DNA of 64,000 bases from Microbacterium sp. zg-B185. Its GTDB lineage: Bacteria > Actinomycetota > Actinomycetes > Actinomycetales > Microbacteriaceae. Each line of letters opens with the position of its first letter. Within the stretch, counting starts at the first letter, position 1. The position numbers and the translations under genes are program-made. The stretch is from assembly GCF_030246885.1 (NCBI RefSeq), contig NZ_CP126739.1, positions 1,798,001-1,862,000 of the forward strand, given 5' to 3'. Shown piece by piece: positions 1-10,878 of the stretch. Below the pieces are notes generated by a model. It saw only the letters and a list, made by a program, of their open reading frames with translations. It did not search any database and had not been told where the DNA came from.

Positions 1-1
1 A

Positions 2-7
2 TAGGAT
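2..7 (+). promoter_or_regulatory. -10 element of the relA promoter
   Basis: TAGGAT at 2-7 fits the actinobacterial TANNNT -10 consensus. It would start transcription near position 14 and leave a leader of about 20 nt that contains the purine-rich ribosome binding site GGGGAGGA just before the relA ATG. The -35 region lies outside the window. Confidence 0.55.
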
Positions 8-34
8 TGACGGATCGGGGGAGGGGAGGAATCG

Positions 35-2284
35 ATGACCGAGACCGTTCCCCCCGCCCAGTCCTCGTCGCTGCGACGGCTCGTACCGCGCATCTTCTCC
101 CGCTCGGCCCGGCGCGACGACGTCGAGCAGCTGCTTCGCACGGTGCGCACGCACCACCCCAAGGGCGATCTGTCGATCATCGAGCGTGCGTACACCGTTG
201 CCGATCAGGCCCACTCCGGGCAGACCCGCCAGAGCGGCGAGCCGTACATCACCCACCCGCTCGCGGTCGCCCAGATCCTCGCCGACCTGGGGCTGGGTCC
301 CAAGGCGATCGCCGCCGCGCTGCTGCACGACACGGTCGAGGACACCGCATACGCACTGGACACGCTGACGGCCGAGTTCGGCGACGAAGTGTCGATGCTG
401 GTGGACGGGGTCACCAAGCTCGACAAGGTCAAGTACGGCGAGAGCGCGCAGGCTGAGACCGTCCGCAAGATGATCGTCGCGATGTCCCGCGACATCCGGG
501 TGCTGCTGATCAAGCTCGCCGACCGCCTCCACAACGCTCGGACGTGGGGTTTCGTACCCCCGGAGAAGGCGCGCAAGAAGGCGACCGAGACGCTGGAGAT
601 CTACGCTCCGCTGGCGCACCGGCTCGGCATCCAGACCATCAAATCCGAACTCGAGGATCTGTCCTTCGCGGTCATGCATCCCAAGCTGTACGCCGAGATC
701 GAAAGTCTCGTCAAGCAGCGCACACCCCAGCGCGAGCAATACGTGCAGAACGTCATCGAGGCGGTGGACAGCGACCTGCGTGAGCTGCGCATCCGCGGAC
801 GCGTGCTGGGACGGCCCAAGCAGCTGTACTCCGTCTACCAGAAGATGGTGGTCCGCGGCCGCGAGTTCGACGACATCTACGACCTCATCGGCATCCGGGT
901 CCTGGTCGGCAGCGTCCGGGACTGCTACGCGGTCCTCGGCGCGATCCACGCGCGCTGGACTCCTCTGCCCGGCCGGTTCAAGGACTACATCGCGACGCCG
1001 AAGTTCAATCTCTACCAGTCGCTGCACACCACGGTGATGGGCCCGGGTGGGCGGACGGTGGAGATCCAGATCCGCACCAACGAGATGCACCAGCAGGCCG
1101 AGTACGGCGTGGCCGCGCACTGGAAGTACAAGGAACGCCTGATCGGCGGCAAGCCGGACGCGAAGTCGATGGACACCGACATGGCGTGGCTGGCCCACAT
1201 CTCCGACTGGCAGGCCGAGACGGCGGACCCGGGAGAGTTCCTGGACTCGCTCCGCTTCGAGATCGGCGCGAAAGAGGTCTACGTCTTCACGCCGAAGGGC
1301 CGGGTCATCGGCCTGCCCAGCGGCGCCACGCCGGTGGACTTCGCGTACGCGGTGCACACCGAGATCGGGCACCGCACGATGGGCTCGAAGGTCAACGGCC
1401 GGCTGGTGCCGCTGGAGACCGAACTGCAAAGCGGCGACGTGGTCGAGGTCTTCACCTCGAAGAACCCGGATGCCGGACCCAGTCAGGACTGGCTGACCTT
1501 CGTCAAGAGCACGCGTGCGCGCAGCAAGATCCGTGGCTGGTTCACCAAGGAGCGGCGCGAGGAGGCGATCGAGCAGGGCAAGGAGGCGATCGCCCGCGCG
1601 ATGCGCCGTCAGAATCTGCCCCTGCAGAGGCTGATGAGCCAGGACTCGTTCGCCGAGGTCGCGCAGTCCCTGAAGTACGAGGACGTCTCGGCGCTGTACG
1701 CCGCAGTGGGCGAGGGCCACGTCTCCACGCAGTCCGTGATCGAGAAGGTGACGGCGCTGGTCAGCGCGGACGACACCTCGACCGGACCGATCGACCTTCC
1801 GCAGGTGGGCCGGTCGCGAGCCCAGCGCGGCGGCGACTCCGGTGTGCTGGTGCGCGGAGCGCCGGACATCCTGGTCAAGCTCGCCAAATGCTGCACCCCC
1901 GTGCCCGGCGACGAAGTGGTCGGGTTCGTCACACGCGGCAGCGGCGTCTCGGTGCACCGCACCGACTGCACCAACATCAGCTCCCTGATGCAGGATCCGG
2001 AGCGGCTGATCGAGGTCGAGTGGGCGCCGACGAGCAAGAGCGTGTTCCTGGTTCAGATCCAGATCGAAGCGCTGGACCGGTCAGGTCTGCTCAGTGACGT
2101 CACGCGCGTGCTGAGCGAGCATCATGTGAACATCCTCTCTGCCACCGTCTCCACGACCAACGATCGACTGGCGCTGAGCCGGTTCGTCTTCGAGATGGGG
2201 GACATCGTCCACCTCGAGCGGGTCCTGAACGCGGTGCGACGCATCGACGCCGTCTACGACGTCTACCGCGTCACCTCCTCCTGA
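35..2284 (+). CDS. relA: Bifunctional (p)ppGpp synthetase/hydrolase RelA (RSH)
   Basis: This cytoplasmic enzyme makes and degrades the alarmone (p)ppGpp and so controls the stringent response. The 749 residues are the usual length for a long RSH protein. The N-terminal HD hydrolase has the metal ligands of HDTVEDT at residues 98-104 and a downstream RLHNART, so hydrolase activity looks intact. The synthetase domain follows with [12 protein letters not shown] and [21 protein letters not shown] domain ([19 protein letters not shown]) and a C-terminal ACT domain (about 670-749) complete the regulatory half. The ATG at 35 is preceded by GGGGAGGA. The stop overlaps by 22 nt the end of the convergent gene on the other strand. 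Confidence 0.96.
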   Translation: MTETVPPAQSSSLRRLVPRIFSRSARRDDVEQLLRTVRTHHPKGDLSIIERAYTVADQAHSGQTRQSGEPYITHPLAVAQILADLGLGPKAIAAALLHDTVEDTAYALDTLTAEFGDEVSMLVDGVTKLDKVKYGESAQAETVRKMIVAMSRDIRVLLIKLADRLHNARTWGFVPPEKARKKATETLEIYAPLAHRLGIQTIKSELEDLSFAVMHPKLYAEIESLVKQRTPQREQYVQNVIEAVDSDLRELRIRGRVLGRPKQLYSVYQKMVVRGREFDDIYDLIGIRVLVGSVRDCYAVLGAIHARWTPLPGRFKDYIATPKFNLYQSLHTTVMGPGGRTVEIQIRTNEMHQQAEYGVAAHWKYKERLIGGKPDAKSMDTDMAWLAHISDWQAETADPGEFLDSLRFEIGAKEVYVFTPKGRVIGLPSGATPVDFAYAVHTEIGHRTMGSKVNGRLVPLETELQSGDVVEVFTSKNPDAGPSQDWLTFVKSTRARSKIRGWFTKERREEAIEQGKEAIARAMRRQNLPLQRLMSQDSFAEVAQSLKYEDVSALYAAVGEGHVSTQSVIEKVTALVSADDTSTGPIDLPQVGRSRAQRGGDSGVLVRGAPDILVKLAKCCTPVPGDEVVGFVTRGSGVSVHRTDCTNISSLMQDPERLIEVEWAPTSKSVFLVQIQIEALDRSGLLSDVTRVLSEHHVNILSATVSTTNDRLALSRFVFEMGDIVHLERVLNAVRRIDAVYDVYRVTSS

Positions 2285-2841
2285 TCCACCGCACCCCGCG
2301 CCGCCAGGCCCCGCAGGAATGCCAGCGCAGATCGCTTGTTCGGCAGCGCGCCGTGCGCTGCCATCCAGGCGATCGCCCGCGCGGGCAGTCCGGGAACGGC
2401 ATCGGCCAGCAGCCGCGCGGCGCGCGCGTGCTCGTCGTCGACGACTCGTGACAGATCTGCGAGAGTGCGCACCGGGTCGGTGACCCACACGCCGCTGATG
2501 CGCATCAGATCGACCGGGTCGACGTTGAGGTCGCGGTAGAGCAGCCGGCGGCCCATCACCTGGTGCAGCCGGCGCGGCACAGCCCGTTGCACGGTATGGC
2601 GGGCCGGCGGGACATGGAGGCCGCCGTGGACCCATGCTGCGCTCAGGTGCGTCGCGGCGAGGGTGTCTCCGAGGATTGCCCGCAGCGATCCGGCACGCAG
2701 TTCCCGTGTCTCGACGGCGTCGGCGGGGATGTACGCGTCCCCGAGTTCGACGAGGTGGCCGTCCAGACGCGCCGCCGACAACTCAGCCTGCGACAGACGC
2801 CCGTCCGCGAAGTAGAGGAACGGCGAGGACATGGCAGCCAC
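2263..2841 (-). CDS. AbiEi-family antitoxin-like hypothetical protein
   Basis: The 192-residue protein has a small N-terminal helical segment, a central stretch ([20 protein letters not shown]) and a C-terminal helical half ([20 protein letters not shown]). This layout resembles the many actinobacterial proteins labelled type IV toxin-antitoxin AbiEi-family domain. That resemblance is from memory and is not proof of function. No AbiEii-type nucleotidyltransferase toxin lies beside it, so it is not a complete toxin-antitoxin pair here. The start is GTG at 2841; an in-frame ATG at 2832 is an alternative, and neither has a good ribosome binding site. Its 3' end overlaps that of relA. Confidence 0.6.
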   Translation of the reverse strand: MAAMSSPFLYFADGRLSQAELSAARLDGHLVELGDAYIPADAVETRELRAGSLRAILGDTLAATHLSAAWVHGGLHVPPARHTVQRAVPRRLHQVMGRRLLYRDLNVDPVDLMRISGVWVTDPVRTLADLSRVVDDEHARAARLLADAVPGLPARAIAWMAAHGALPNKRSALAFLRGLAARGAVDQEEVTR

Positions 2842-2923
2842 TGTGGCTCATGCCGGTGAACCGCGGGTGGCGAGCCGCGGACTCTGTGGAGAACCCGTCC
2901 GTCCGATCAGCAGGGAGGAGCGC

Positions 2924-4471
2924 TCAGCCGCCGAGCGCGTTGAGCCACGCCCGGCGCGCCTGGAGCGCCTCGGTCGCCTTCGCGATGGCCGCCTCGTTGC
3001 CCGACTTCTGCGCCTTCGCGAGTTCGTCCTCGAGCTTCGCGATTGCTTCGGTGAGCTGTCGCGTCATGTCGTTGGCGCGCGCTTTGGTCTCGGGGTTGTT
3101 GCGCTTCCAATCCGTCTCCTCGCGACTGCGCAGCGCGGTCTCGATCCTGCGCAGATCGTCGTCCAGGACGCGTTCCTTGTCGCGGGGGAAGATCCGGCCG
3201 ATGTCATCCCACTGGCGCTGGATGGCGGTGAGGGCACTTCGCGCCTGGACCAGGTCGCGTTCGTCAGCGATGCTGCGTGCCTGCTCCAACAGCGCCCGCT
3301 TGGCGTCGATCTTCTCGCGGGATTCCTCTTCGTCCGCGGCCTCGCGCGCGCCGCGCGCGCTGTAGAGGGCATCGCCGGCGGCTTTGAACCGCGCCCACAG
3401 CGCGTCGTCGGCCTTCTTGCCGGCGCGACCGGCGGACTTCCACTGATCCAGCAGCTCGCGGTAGGCGGTGATGCCGTCCTCGCCCTTCGGGGCGAGCGCT
3501 TCGGCCTTCTCGACGAGCTTGGCCTTCTGGTCCCGCACCGTCTTGTGCGCCTCGTCCAGCTCGGCGTAGAACTCGCGGCGGTGCTTGTCCACGGTCGCGC
3601 GAGCGTCGCGGAATCGCTTCCACAGCTGCTGACCGGTCGACTTCGGCAGGCGTGGGCCGTTCTGCTGCTGCGACTGCCACTCGTCGAACATCGACGCGAG
3701 GTCGACCGAGGCCTGCTTCCACTGCACGGTGCGCGGGTCGCGCGCGGCGAGGGCCTCGGCCTTCTCCACGAGTTCGGTGCGAACGCGCACGGCCTCCTCC
3801 ACGGCCTGCCGGGATGCGGCGGCCTCGGATTCGGATGCTGCGGCGAGCGTACCGGTGAGCGCGAGCACACGCGCGTCCAGCGCCGCCAGGTTGCCCACCG
3901 CCGCCGCGTCCTGCAGCTTGGCGTGCAGGGCGCGCGCAGTCGCGCGCAGGTCGGACGGCGATACACCGCCACGACGGGAGCGCACCTCGAGCAGCGCGAC
4001 CTCGCTTGCCAGGTCGGAGAACTTGCGCCGGTAGTACGCGAGCGCCTCTTCGGCGGATCCGTCCGGATACTGTCCGACCACGCGCCAGCCGTCCGCCTCG
4101 CGCACCGAGACGGTGCCGTCGTCCTCGACGCGGCCCCACGGTTCCGTCTCGGCCTCCGGCGGTGCGGCGTCCGCGGGCGACGGCATGGCCTTCGCCGGGG
4201 AGGGCATGGCCTTGCCGGGTGCGGGGACCGCAGGTGCGCCGGCGGGTGTCACGTCGGTGGGTGTCACGTCGGTGGGTGTCACGTCGGTGGGCGTCACGTC
4301 GGTGGGCGTCACGTCGGTGGGCGTCACGTCGGTGGGCGCGGCGTCTGCCGGTGGCGCGTCGGCCGGTGTGGCGTCGGCGGGCGCCGCGGTCTGGTCCGCT
4401 TCGGCGCCGGGATCGTTCTCCGGCTCGGAATCGGTGGTGGACGGGGGAGTGGACTCTGCTGCGGCAGTCAC
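2924..4471 (-). CDS. DUF349 domain protein with repetitive N-terminus
   Basis: A 515-residue cytoplasmic protein rich in alpha helix. It contains three DUF349-type repeats, each with a W-x-x-x-G/F-P/R core (for example ELLDQWKSAGRAGKKADDAL and IQRQWDDIGRIFPRDKERVL), separated by charged coiled-coil segments. The biochemical role of DUF349 proteins is not established. The first 100 or so residues are low complexity, rich in Pro, Ala, Thr and Asp, with six copies of the pentapeptide TPTDV. I chose the GTG at 4471 because GAGGTG lies 6 nt before it. An upstream GTG at 4480 is in frame but uses part of that site, and a longer reading from 4573 would run through the -10 box. Confidence 0.85.
   Translation of the reverse strand: MTAAAESTPPSTTDSEPENDPGAEADQTAAPADATPADAPPADAAPTDVTPTDVTPTDVTPTDVTPTDVTPTDVTPAGAPAVPAPGKAMPSPAKAMPSPADAAPPEAETEPWGRVEDDGTVSVREADGWRVVGQYPDGSAEEALAYYRRKFSDLASEVALLEVRSRRGGVSPSDLRATARALHAKLQDAAAVGNLAALDARVLALTGTLAAASESEAAASRQAVEEAVRVRTELVEKAEALAARDPRTVQWKQASVDLASMFDEWQSQQQNGPRLPKSTGQQLWKRFRDARATVDKHRREFYAELDEAHKTVRDQKAKLVEKAEALAPKGEDGITAYRELLDQWKSAGRAGKKADDALWARFKAAGDALYSARGAREAADEEESREKIDAKRALLEQARSIADERDLVQARSALTAIQRQWDDIGRIFPRDKERVLDDDLRRIETALRSREETDWKRNNPETKARANDMTRQLTEAIAKLEDELAKAQKSGNEAAIAKATEALQARRAWLNALGG
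4251..4340. repeat. 15-bp tandem repeat, six copies
   Basis: The unit ACGTCGGTGGGTGTC recurs six times end to end, with T/C variation at one position and a diverged last copy. It lies inside the DUF349 coding region on the minus strand and encodes a TPTDV-type pentapeptide array. A 15-bp unit keeps the frame, so copy-number change would alter only the length of the disordered linker. Confidence 0.9.
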
Positions 4472-4521
4472 GGGATGCACCTCATCGCGGCTCTCGCCGC
4501 CTGTGGGGGATGGACGGCCCC

Positions 4522-4527
4522 AGCCTA
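4522..4527 (-). promoter_or_regulatory. -10 element upstream of the DUF349 gene
   Basis: Read on the minus strand, TAGGCT at 4527-4522 matches TANNNT. Transcription would start near 4516, giving a leader of about 45 nt before the GTG at 4471. No convincing -35 is visible. Confidence 0.45.
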
Positions 4528-4576
4528 GTACGGCGGGGCCGGGCAACCGAGAGCGCGGGCGCCCGGCTCGCACTCG

Positions 4577-4906
4577 TCAGGGAGCTGTGGTGGGTGTGGG
4601 GACGGGCACGGACGAGTCGCTCGGGGCCGGCGTCACGGCCGGCGAACCGCCCGGCGCCGGAGTCGACGTCGGCGCCGGCGAGGTCGAGGAAGAGGGGGTC
4701 GGAGTGGGAGCTCCCGGCCCGGACATGAAGTACGCGGCCTGACCGGCGATGACCGCGAGGATCAGGACTGCGCCGCCGATGCCGGCGATGAGGTTGTCGC
4801 GCGTGCGTCGCCGCGCCCGCCCCTCGTGGAACGCCCGGCGTGCCTGGTAGACACGGGCGCGTTCCCGCTCCGCACGCGTGTCACGCTGCTTTCCACCCGG
4901 CGCCAC
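4577..4906 (-). CDS. Small single-pass membrane protein with Pro/Ser/Thr-rich tail
   Basis: The 109 residues begin with a basic stretch dense in Arg, continue into one hydrophobic segment (LIAGIGGAVLILAVIAGQAA, about residues 39-58) and end in a Pro/Ser/Thr/Ala tail. The positive-inside rule predicts a cytoplasmic N-terminus and an exported, probably disordered or glycosylated tail. I recognise no family and assign no function. The GTG at 4906 has GGGAGG six to seven bases upstream. It is divergent from rarA, and its 3' end lies 105 bp upstream of the DUF349 start on the same strand. Confidence 0.75.
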   Translation of the reverse strand: MAPGGKQRDTRAERERARVYQARRAFHEGRARRRTRDNLIAGIGGAVLILAVIAGQAAYFMSGPGAPTPTPSSSTSPAPTSTPAPGGSPAVTPAPSDSSVPVPTPTTAP

Positions 4907-4944
4907 GGGACCTCCCTCGTTCCCGGGTCGTCCCGGCCGGCTTG

Positions 4945-4974
4945 ATCCTACGGCGCGGGCCGGAGCGCCGCCAA
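4945..4974 (-). promoter_or_regulatory. Sigma-A type promoter of the small membrane protein gene
   Basis: On the minus strand TTGGCG (4974-4969) and TAGGAT (4950-4945) are separated by 18 bp. This is one of the better -35/-10 pairs in the window. It faces away from the rarA promoter. Confidence 0.6.
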
Positions 4975-5007
4975 ACCAACCACCGCGCCGGAGTCGCAGG
5001 GGCCGGT

Positions 5008-5013
5008 TAGCCT
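5008..5013 (+). promoter_or_regulatory. -10 element, leaderless rarA promoter
   Basis: TAGCCT is followed by exactly 6 nt and then the GTG start at 5020. The transcript would therefore begin at or next to the start codon. There is no ribosome binding site, which fits leaderless translation. Confidence 0.6.
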
Positions 5014-5019
5014 TGATCG

Positions 5020-6384
5020 GTGACCTCCACCGCGCTCTTCCAAGGGCAGACCCCGCTCGCGGTGCGCATGAGACCGACCTCCCTCGACGAAGTGGCCGGT
5101 CAGTCGCACCTCCTGCGCCCCGGCTCCCCGCTCGTGCTGCTGGCGCGGCCGGATGTGTCCACGGGGGCCGCGTCCTCGGTGATCCTGTGGGGACCGCCCG
5201 GAACCGGCAAGACCACCCTCGCCCAGGCCATCGCCCGCTCTTCCGGACGCCGCTTCGTCGAGCTGTCGGCCGTGACCGCCGGCGTCCGCGACGTCCGCGA
5301 GGTCATGCAGGAGGCGCTGACCCAACGCGACCTGTACGGACAGTCCACCATCCTGTTCCTGGACGAGATCCACCGCTTCACGAAGGCTCAGCAGGACGCG
5401 CTCCTGCCTGGTGTCGAGAACGGCTGGGTGGTGCTGATCGCCGCCACCACCGAGAATCCGTCCTTCTCGGTGATCTCTCCGCTGCTGTCCCGGTCGCTGC
5501 TGCTGACCTTGCAGCCGCTCACCGACGATGACCTCGGGATGCTGCTTGACCGCGCCGTGGCCGATCCCCGGGGCCTCGGCGGGGCCGTGACGCTGCTGCC
5601 GGGGGCCCGTGACGCTCTCGTGCGACTTGCGTCGGGCGATGCCCGCCGCGCGCTGACGGCGCTCGAGGCGGCGGCATCCCTCGCCGAACCCGTCAGCGAC
5701 GAGGGCGCCGAGCCGGGGGACGAGCCGCACGAGGCCGTCGCGCCCCCGGAGATCACGGCCGACGACGTGTCCAATGCGGTGGACCGGGCCCTGCTCCGCT
5801 ACGACCGGCAGGGGGACGAGCACTACGACGTGATCAGCGCCTTCATCAAGTCCATCCGCGGATCGGACGTGGATGCCTCGCTGCACTACCTCGCGCGCAT
5901 GATCGAGGCGGGGGAGGATCCGCGGTTCATCGCACGACGGCTGATCATCTCCGCAGCAGAGGACATCGGGCTCGCCGACCCGCAGGCTCTGCCGCTCGCG
6001 GTCGCGGCCGCCGACGCGGTGCAGTTCGTCGGGATGCCGGAGGGACGCATCCCGCTGGCCGAGGCGACCGCATACCTGGCCACCACCGCGAAGTCGAACG
6101 CCGCGTACCTGGCGATCGACAAGGCGATCGCGGACGTCCGAGCCGGAGGTTTCGGCCGCGTGCCCCCGCCGCTGCGCGACGCGCACTACCCCGGCGCCAA
6201 ACGGCTCGGCCACGGCAAGGGCTACCGATATCCGCACGACTCGGACGTGGGTGTGGTCGCACAGCAGTACCTTCCCGAGGAACTGGCCGGGCGGCGCTAC
6301 TACGAGCCCACCAACCACGGTCAGGAACGCGAGGTCCAGGCACGCCTGGACAAGATCCGCCGCATCCTGGGGTCCGGCTCCTGA
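5020..6384 (+). CDS. rarA: Replication-associated recombination protein A (RarA/MgsA AAA ATPase)
   Basis: A clamp-loader-like AAA+ ATPase that acts at stalled replication forks and is related to eukaryotic WRNIP1. The 454 residues match the family. Walker A is GPPGTGKTT at residues 58-66 and Walker B is LFLDEIH at 112-118. Sensor region ATTENPSF and the C-terminal tetramerisation part with GAKRLGHGKGYRYPHD are present. The N-terminal MRPTSLDEVAGQSHLL is the family signature. An acidic insertion near residues 225-245 (EGAEPGDEPHE) looks like a disordered loop. The GTG at 5020 is supported by the adjacent -10 box and by conservation starting immediately after it. Confidence 0.95.
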   Translation: MTSTALFQGQTPLAVRMRPTSLDEVAGQSHLLRPGSPLVLLARPDVSTGAASSVILWGPPGTGKTTLAQAIARSSGRRFVELSAVTAGVRDVREVMQEALTQRDLYGQSTILFLDEIHRFTKAQQDALLPGVENGWVVLIAATTENPSFSVISPLLSRSLLLTLQPLTDDDLGMLLDRAVADPRGLGGAVTLLPGARDALVRLASGDARRALTALEAAASLAEPVSDEGAEPGDEPHEAVAPPEITADDVSNAVDRALLRYDRQGDEHYDVISAFIKSIRGSDVDASLHYLARMIEAGEDPRFIARRLIISAAEDIGLADPQALPLAVAAADAVQFVGMPEGRIPLAEATAYLATTAKSNAAYLAIDKAIADVRAGGFGRVPPPLRDAHYPGAKRLGHGKGYRYPHDSDVGVVAQQYLPEELAGRRYYEPTNHGQEREVQARLDKIRRILGSGS

Positions 6385-6407
6385 GCGGGTCCACAGCCCG
6401 CACCTGC

Positions 6408-6413
6408 TAAGCT
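6408..6413 (+). promoter_or_regulatory. Possible -10 element and leader of rpsD
   Basis: TAAGCT lies just after the rarA stop. It would start an rpsD transcript near 6420 with an untranslated leader of about 140 nt. A leader of that length in front of a ribosomal protein gene could host autoregulation by S4, but I see no defined structure that proves it. Confidence 0.4.
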
Positions 6414-6559
6414 GGACCGGCTCGAAACCCAGTTTTCGGGTATCTCCTGCCCCCAACACACCTTCGGTGCGCCCCGACGTGCGCCCCGGATGGGAAGGGC
6501 AGCAGATACGTCCATGAGTCGCGAAAGACGCGGCCATGTCATTTTGGAAGGACACATCC

Positions 6560-7189
6560 GTGCCCACGAAGTCCCAGGACCGCCGCAAGGTCCGCCTGTC
6601 GCGCGCGCTCGGCATCCCGCTGACGCCGAAAGCCGCCAAGTACCTCGAGAAGCGCCCGTACGCGCCCGGCGAGCACGGCCGCACCAAGCGCAAGCAGGAC
6701 AGCGACTACGCCGTGCGTCTGCGCGAGAAGCAGCGTCTGCGCGAGCAGTACGGCATCCGCGAGAAGCAGATGCGCAACACCTTCAACGAGGCCCGCCGCA
6801 CCCAGGGCCTGACCGGTGAGAACCTGGTCGAGCTCCTCGAGATGCGTCTGGACGCGCTCGTGCTGCGTGCCGGTTTCGCCCGCACCACGGCTCAGGCCCG
6901 CCAGCTCGTCGTGCACCGCCACATCCTCGTCGACGGCCAGCTCGTCGACCGCCCGTCGTTCCGCGTCAAGCCGGGACAGCTCATCCACGTCAAGGCCAAG
7001 AGCGAGGGCACCGAGCCCTTCCAGGTCGCAGCCGCCGGCGGTCACGCCGAGGTCCTGCCCCCGGTTCCGGGCTACCTCGAGGTCGAGCTGGACAAGCTGC
7101 ACGCACGTCTGCTGCGTCGTCCCAAGCGCGCTGAGGTCCCGGTCACCGGTGACGTCCAGCTCGTCGTGGAGTACTACGCCGCGCGATAG
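6560..7189 (+). CDS. rpsD: 30S ribosomal protein S4
   Basis: S4 is a primary 16S rRNA-binding protein of the small subunit. The 209 residues carry the N-terminal domain (TPKAAKYLEKRPYAPGEHGR) and an S4 RNA-binding domain at about residues 94-150 (LEMRLDALVLRAGFARTTAQ, then HRHILVDGQLVDRPSFRVKP). The protein has no cysteine at all, so it is of the zinc-free C-minus type. I chose GTG at 6560, which gives the usual start with Thr-Lys-Ser-Gln, because GGAAGGA lies 7 nt upstream. A longer ATG reading from 6536 begins before that site. The gene is monocistronic here, followed by a strong hairpin, and is not in an alpha operon. Confidence 0.95.
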   Translation: MPTKSQDRRKVRLSRALGIPLTPKAAKYLEKRPYAPGEHGRTKRKQDSDYAVRLREKQRLREQYGIREKQMRNTFNEARRTQGLTGENLVELLEMRLDALVLRAGFARTTAQARQLVVHRHILVDGQLVDRPSFRVKPGQLIHVKAKSEGTEPFQVAAAGGHAEVLPPVPGYLEVELDKLHARLLRRPKRAEVPVTGDVQLVVEYYAAR

Positions 7190-7198
7190 CGCGTTTCT

Positions 7199-7234
7199 GC
7201 AGAAGGGCGCCGGGGAGACCCGGCGCCCTTCTGC
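7199..7234 (+). terminator. Hairpin terminator after rpsD (no U-tract)
   Basis: A perfect 16-bp stem (GCAGAAGGGCGCCGGG against its complement) with a GAGA tetraloop starts 9 nt after the rpsD stop. There is no run of T after it. Very stable hairpins without a U-tract are common as actinobacterial terminators. Confidence 0.8.
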
Positions 7235-7293
7235 ATGCGTGCGCGTACACTCGGTTCTCGAAGATCGAGCCTGCGAGCGTACCGGCGCACCCC

Positions 7294-7299
7294 TACGAT
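7294..7299 (+). promoter_or_regulatory. -10 element upstream of the YtxH-like gene
   Basis: TACGAT lies 6 nt before an in-frame GTG at 7306 and 40 nt before the chosen ATG at 7339. Transcription would start near 7306. Either a leaderless 127-residue form or a leadered 116-residue form could result. Confidence 0.5.
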
Positions 7300-7338
7300 G
7301 GGGGAGTGCCGCGCCCTGCGGACGAGGAAAGTGGTGAC

Positions 7339-7689
7339 ATGAAAAGCCTGCTGTGGTTCCTGTTCGGCGTGATCGGCGGTTTCGTCGCCGCACACCTCAT
7401 GAACAAGGACCCCCGCGGCCACGAAGTCCTCGCCGATGTGGACGCTCGCATCACGGAGTTCACCGACCGGATCGGCGACGCCTATCGCGAGCAGGAAGCG
7501 CGCTTCTCCGGGATCGTGGACGAGGTCAAGGATGCCGCGAGCGACGCGTACGGCGCCGCGAAGGCATCCGCGGCTGACGCAGTGGACGCGGTGAAGGACG
7601 GCGCGACGGATGCGGTCGCAGCCTCTGCGGATGCGGCATCCCGCACCGTTGATGCGGGCGAGTCCGCCGCCAAGAAGCTCACCGACTGA
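7339..7689 (+). CDS. YtxH-like small membrane-anchored protein
   Basis: The 116-residue protein starts with a glycine-rich hydrophobic segment (LLWFLFGVIGGFVAAHLM) that should anchor it in the membrane, followed by a long Ala/Asp/Lys-rich amphipathic helix region resembling YtxH or apolipoprotein-like proteins. No enzyme motif is visible. I chose the ATG at 7339 because GAGGAAAG lies 7-8 nt upstream. The in-frame GTG at 7306 would add 11 residues and would be leaderless. It sits between rpsD and alaS, on the same strand as both. Confidence 0.75.
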   Translation: MKSLLWFLFGVIGGFVAAHLMNKDPRGHEVLADVDARITEFTDRIGDAYREQEARFSGIVDEVKDAASDAYGAAKASAADAVDAVKDGATDAVAASADAASRTVDAGESAAKKLTD

Positions 7690-7746
7690 TCGACCCGCCC
7701 GGCGGTGTCCCCCGATGGGGGACGCCGCCCTTGTTCGAGGATTCCC

Positions 7747-10403
<2,657 letters not shown>

Positions 10404-10407
<4 letters not shown>

Positions 10408-10877
10408 CGGACTTCAGGCGGGGGGTGCGGCTCGGCATCGATGTCGGCCGCGCGCGGGTCGGTGTGGCACGCTGCGACCCGGACGGGATGCTCGCGACTC
10501 CGGTGGAGACCGTTCCCCGCAACGAGGCGTCGATTCCGCGGATCGTCGCGCTTGCCGGGGAGCACGAGGCGCGCGAACTCCTGGTCGGGCTACCGCTGAA
10601 CATGCGCGGCGAGGACACCGCCTCGACCACGGACGCGCGAGCCTTCGCGGCGGACCTGGCCGCGGCATCCGGCCTGCCGGTCCGCCTGGTCGACGAACGG
10701 CTGAGCACGGTCTCCGCGCACGCTGCGCTGAGAGACTCGGGTAGAACCCAGCGTTCATCTCGTAGCATTGTTGACCAGGTCGCCGCCGTCGTTCTCCTCC
10801 AGCAAGCACTCGATGTCGAGAAGAGCACGGGACGACCGGCCGGATCACCCGTTCCCCCGGCCCAGGAGCCCACCTGA
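10404..10877 (+). CDS. ruvX: Putative pre-16S rRNA nuclease / Holliday junction resolvase RuvX (YqgF)
   Basis: An RNase H-fold nuclease of the YqgF family, implicated in 16S rRNA 5' maturation. The 157 residues carry the expected acidic motif LGIDVGRARVGVA near residue 10, the VGLPLNMRG motif, the VRLVDERLSTVSA motif, and a final acidic position in SIVDQVAAVVLLQ. The GTG start overlaps the alaS stop as GTGA. The alaS-ruvX-mltG-aroE order is typical of Gram-positive genomes and suggests cotranscription. The last 20 residues are a short unstructured tail. Confidence 0.93.
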
Positions 10878-10878
10878 C

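Noticed and set aside
2263..2841. Complete AbiE toxin-antitoxin pair
   Set aside because: Only an AbiEi-like protein is present; relA and the DUF349 gene flank it and no nucleotidyltransferase toxin is seen.
4251..4340. Short regular repeats considered as a CRISPR array
   Set aside because: The 15-bp units abut without spacers and are in frame within a coding region; no cas genes are present.
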